Source of the DNA: Lacrimispora celerecrescens
Lineage (GTDB): Bacteria > Bacillota > Clostridia > Lachnospirales > Lachnospiraceae
Assembly: GCF_000732605.1 (NCBI RefSeq)
Contig: NZ_JPME01000018.1
Coordinates: 186,001-250,000, forward strand
Reading direction: 5' to 3'
Length of the DNA stretch: 64,000 nt
In this document: in pieces, positions 63,584-64,000 of the stretch
Position numbering within the stretch: the first letter of the stretch is position 1
Layout of the letters: every line of letters begins with the position of its first letter
Position numbers and translations under genes: made by a program
Notes under the pieces: model-generated
The model's database searches: none
What the model was told of the DNA's origin: nothing
Seen by the model: only the letters and a program-made list of their open reading frames with translations

Positions 63584-64000
63584 CTAATATCTCATAGGAA
63601 TGATTTCTAAATATTCCTTAACCGTAGCACCTGCAAGGAACATATCAATGATCTGTTTTCCTAACGGATTTAAATCATCGGTATAGTATTTCATCAGCTC
63701 CTGTTTAAAGAAATCTGTCAGGATCTTTGCTCCGTCGTCGTATCCCTGAGTGCCTACTTCCTGCTGCGTCTCAGGCCTTAAAAATGCTCTTCTGATGTAC
63801 TGGCCGTCAATTTTTAAGGAATCAAGGCCAAAGCCAAGAAGCGGACAGCGAGCTTCCACAAGATGCTCCGGTTTAAACTTGGCGCTGCCTCGGCGGGCAA
63901 TGTACTCCCTGGCAACCCACTGGGGCATAAAGCTCACTTCATATGCACCGATATGCTGGTTGGGAATCAGGACATACCGGGTATTGGTTGAATTTAAAAT
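63584..64000 (-). CDS. Unrecognised protein, C-terminal part (5' end outside window)
   Basis: The frame is open to the right edge (ILNSTNTRYVLIPNQHIGAYEVS before the GTG at 63937), so the gene continues beyond the window; 138 codons are seen. Sequence such as VAREYIARRGSAKFKPEHLVEARCPLLGFGLDSLKIDG is hydrophilic, with no membrane segment or motif that I recognise. It shares the strand of the uronate genes and lies just upstream of the gntR promoter, so a sugar-related role is conceivable but not supported by the sequence. Confidence 0.6.
   Translation of the reverse strand: MLNSTNTRYVLIPNQHIGAYEVSFMPQWVAREYIARRGSAKFKPEHLVEARCPLLGFGLDSLKIDGQYIRRAFLRPETQQEVGTQGYDDGAKILTDFFKQELMKYYTDDLNPLGKQIIDMFLAGATVKEYLEIIPMRY

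Overview
The window looks like a chromosomal segment of a Gram-positive, anaerobic, plant-polysaccharide-using member of the Clostridia, most likely Lachnospiraceae (Lacrimispora/Clostridium saccharolyticum-like). This is inferred from the moderate-to-low GC content, strong GGAGG ribosome binding sites, a complete Rnf complex in the order C-D-G-E-A-B, a membrane pyrophosphatase, rubredoxin, many CUT1 sugar ABC transporters and LacI-type regulators. No phage, IS element, CRISPR array, rRNA or tRNA was seen; the only stable RNA gene found is tmRNA.

Layout. 1-2.3 kb: end of a TrpXYZ-like ABC importer. 2.4-8.7 kb: minus-strand operon of sugar-binding lipoprotein, two permeases, a LacI regulator and a GH127 beta-L-arabinofuranosidase, with a promoter surrounded by three similar palindromes. 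9-15.4 kb: uronate block: KDPG aldolase, two tandem KDG kinases, an IclR regulator, a divergent LacI regulator and glucuronate isomerase. 15.5-23.7 kb: LacI regulator, GH2 beta-galactosidase, CUT1 transporter, EamA permease. 23.8-28.9 kb: rnfCDGEAB. 29.4-33.6 kb: MarR-controlled heterodimeric ABC exporter. 33.7-37.2 kb: small accessory island with a RelA/SpoT-like protein, an Asp-Arg/Cys-rich small protein, a SPASM radical SAM enzyme, a second FDRR-repeat small protein and a P-loop kinase-like ORF with an abnormal 5' end. 37.6-37.9 kb: ssrA. 38-42.8 kb: NADH oxidase and class I ribonucleotide reductase. 43.1-49.9 kb: BMP-type purine/nucleoside transporter, MerR regulator and 8-oxoguanine-deaminase-like enzyme. 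50-54.5 kb: tRNA-dihydrouridine synthase, amidase, H+/Na+ pyrophosphatase. 54.5-58.5 kb: glycerate kinase remnant, LysR regulator and heparinase II/III-like lyase. 58.7-64 kb: rubredoxin, cupin, ArsC-like protein, then uxuB, uxuA and a GntR regulator, and an unrecognised partial gene.

How it works together. Arabinosides, beta-galactosides and probably uronate-containing oligomers are imported and cleaved. Glucuronate would flow through UxaC, UxuB, UxuA, KDG kinase and KDPG aldolase, with the genes split over two loci under at least three regulators (IclR, LacI, GntR), each with a readable candidate operator. Rnf and the pyrophosphatase link redox and pyrophosphate energy to ion gradients.

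The most notable observations are the radical SAM island with two Asp-Arg-repeat small proteins, a textbook 19-bp-spacer MerR promoter in front of the purine operon, and a roughly 100-bp promoter/LysR-box element present in two copies that ties the LysR gene to the polysaccharide lyase and to a decayed glycerate kinase. All functions are read from sequence by eye; no database search was possible.
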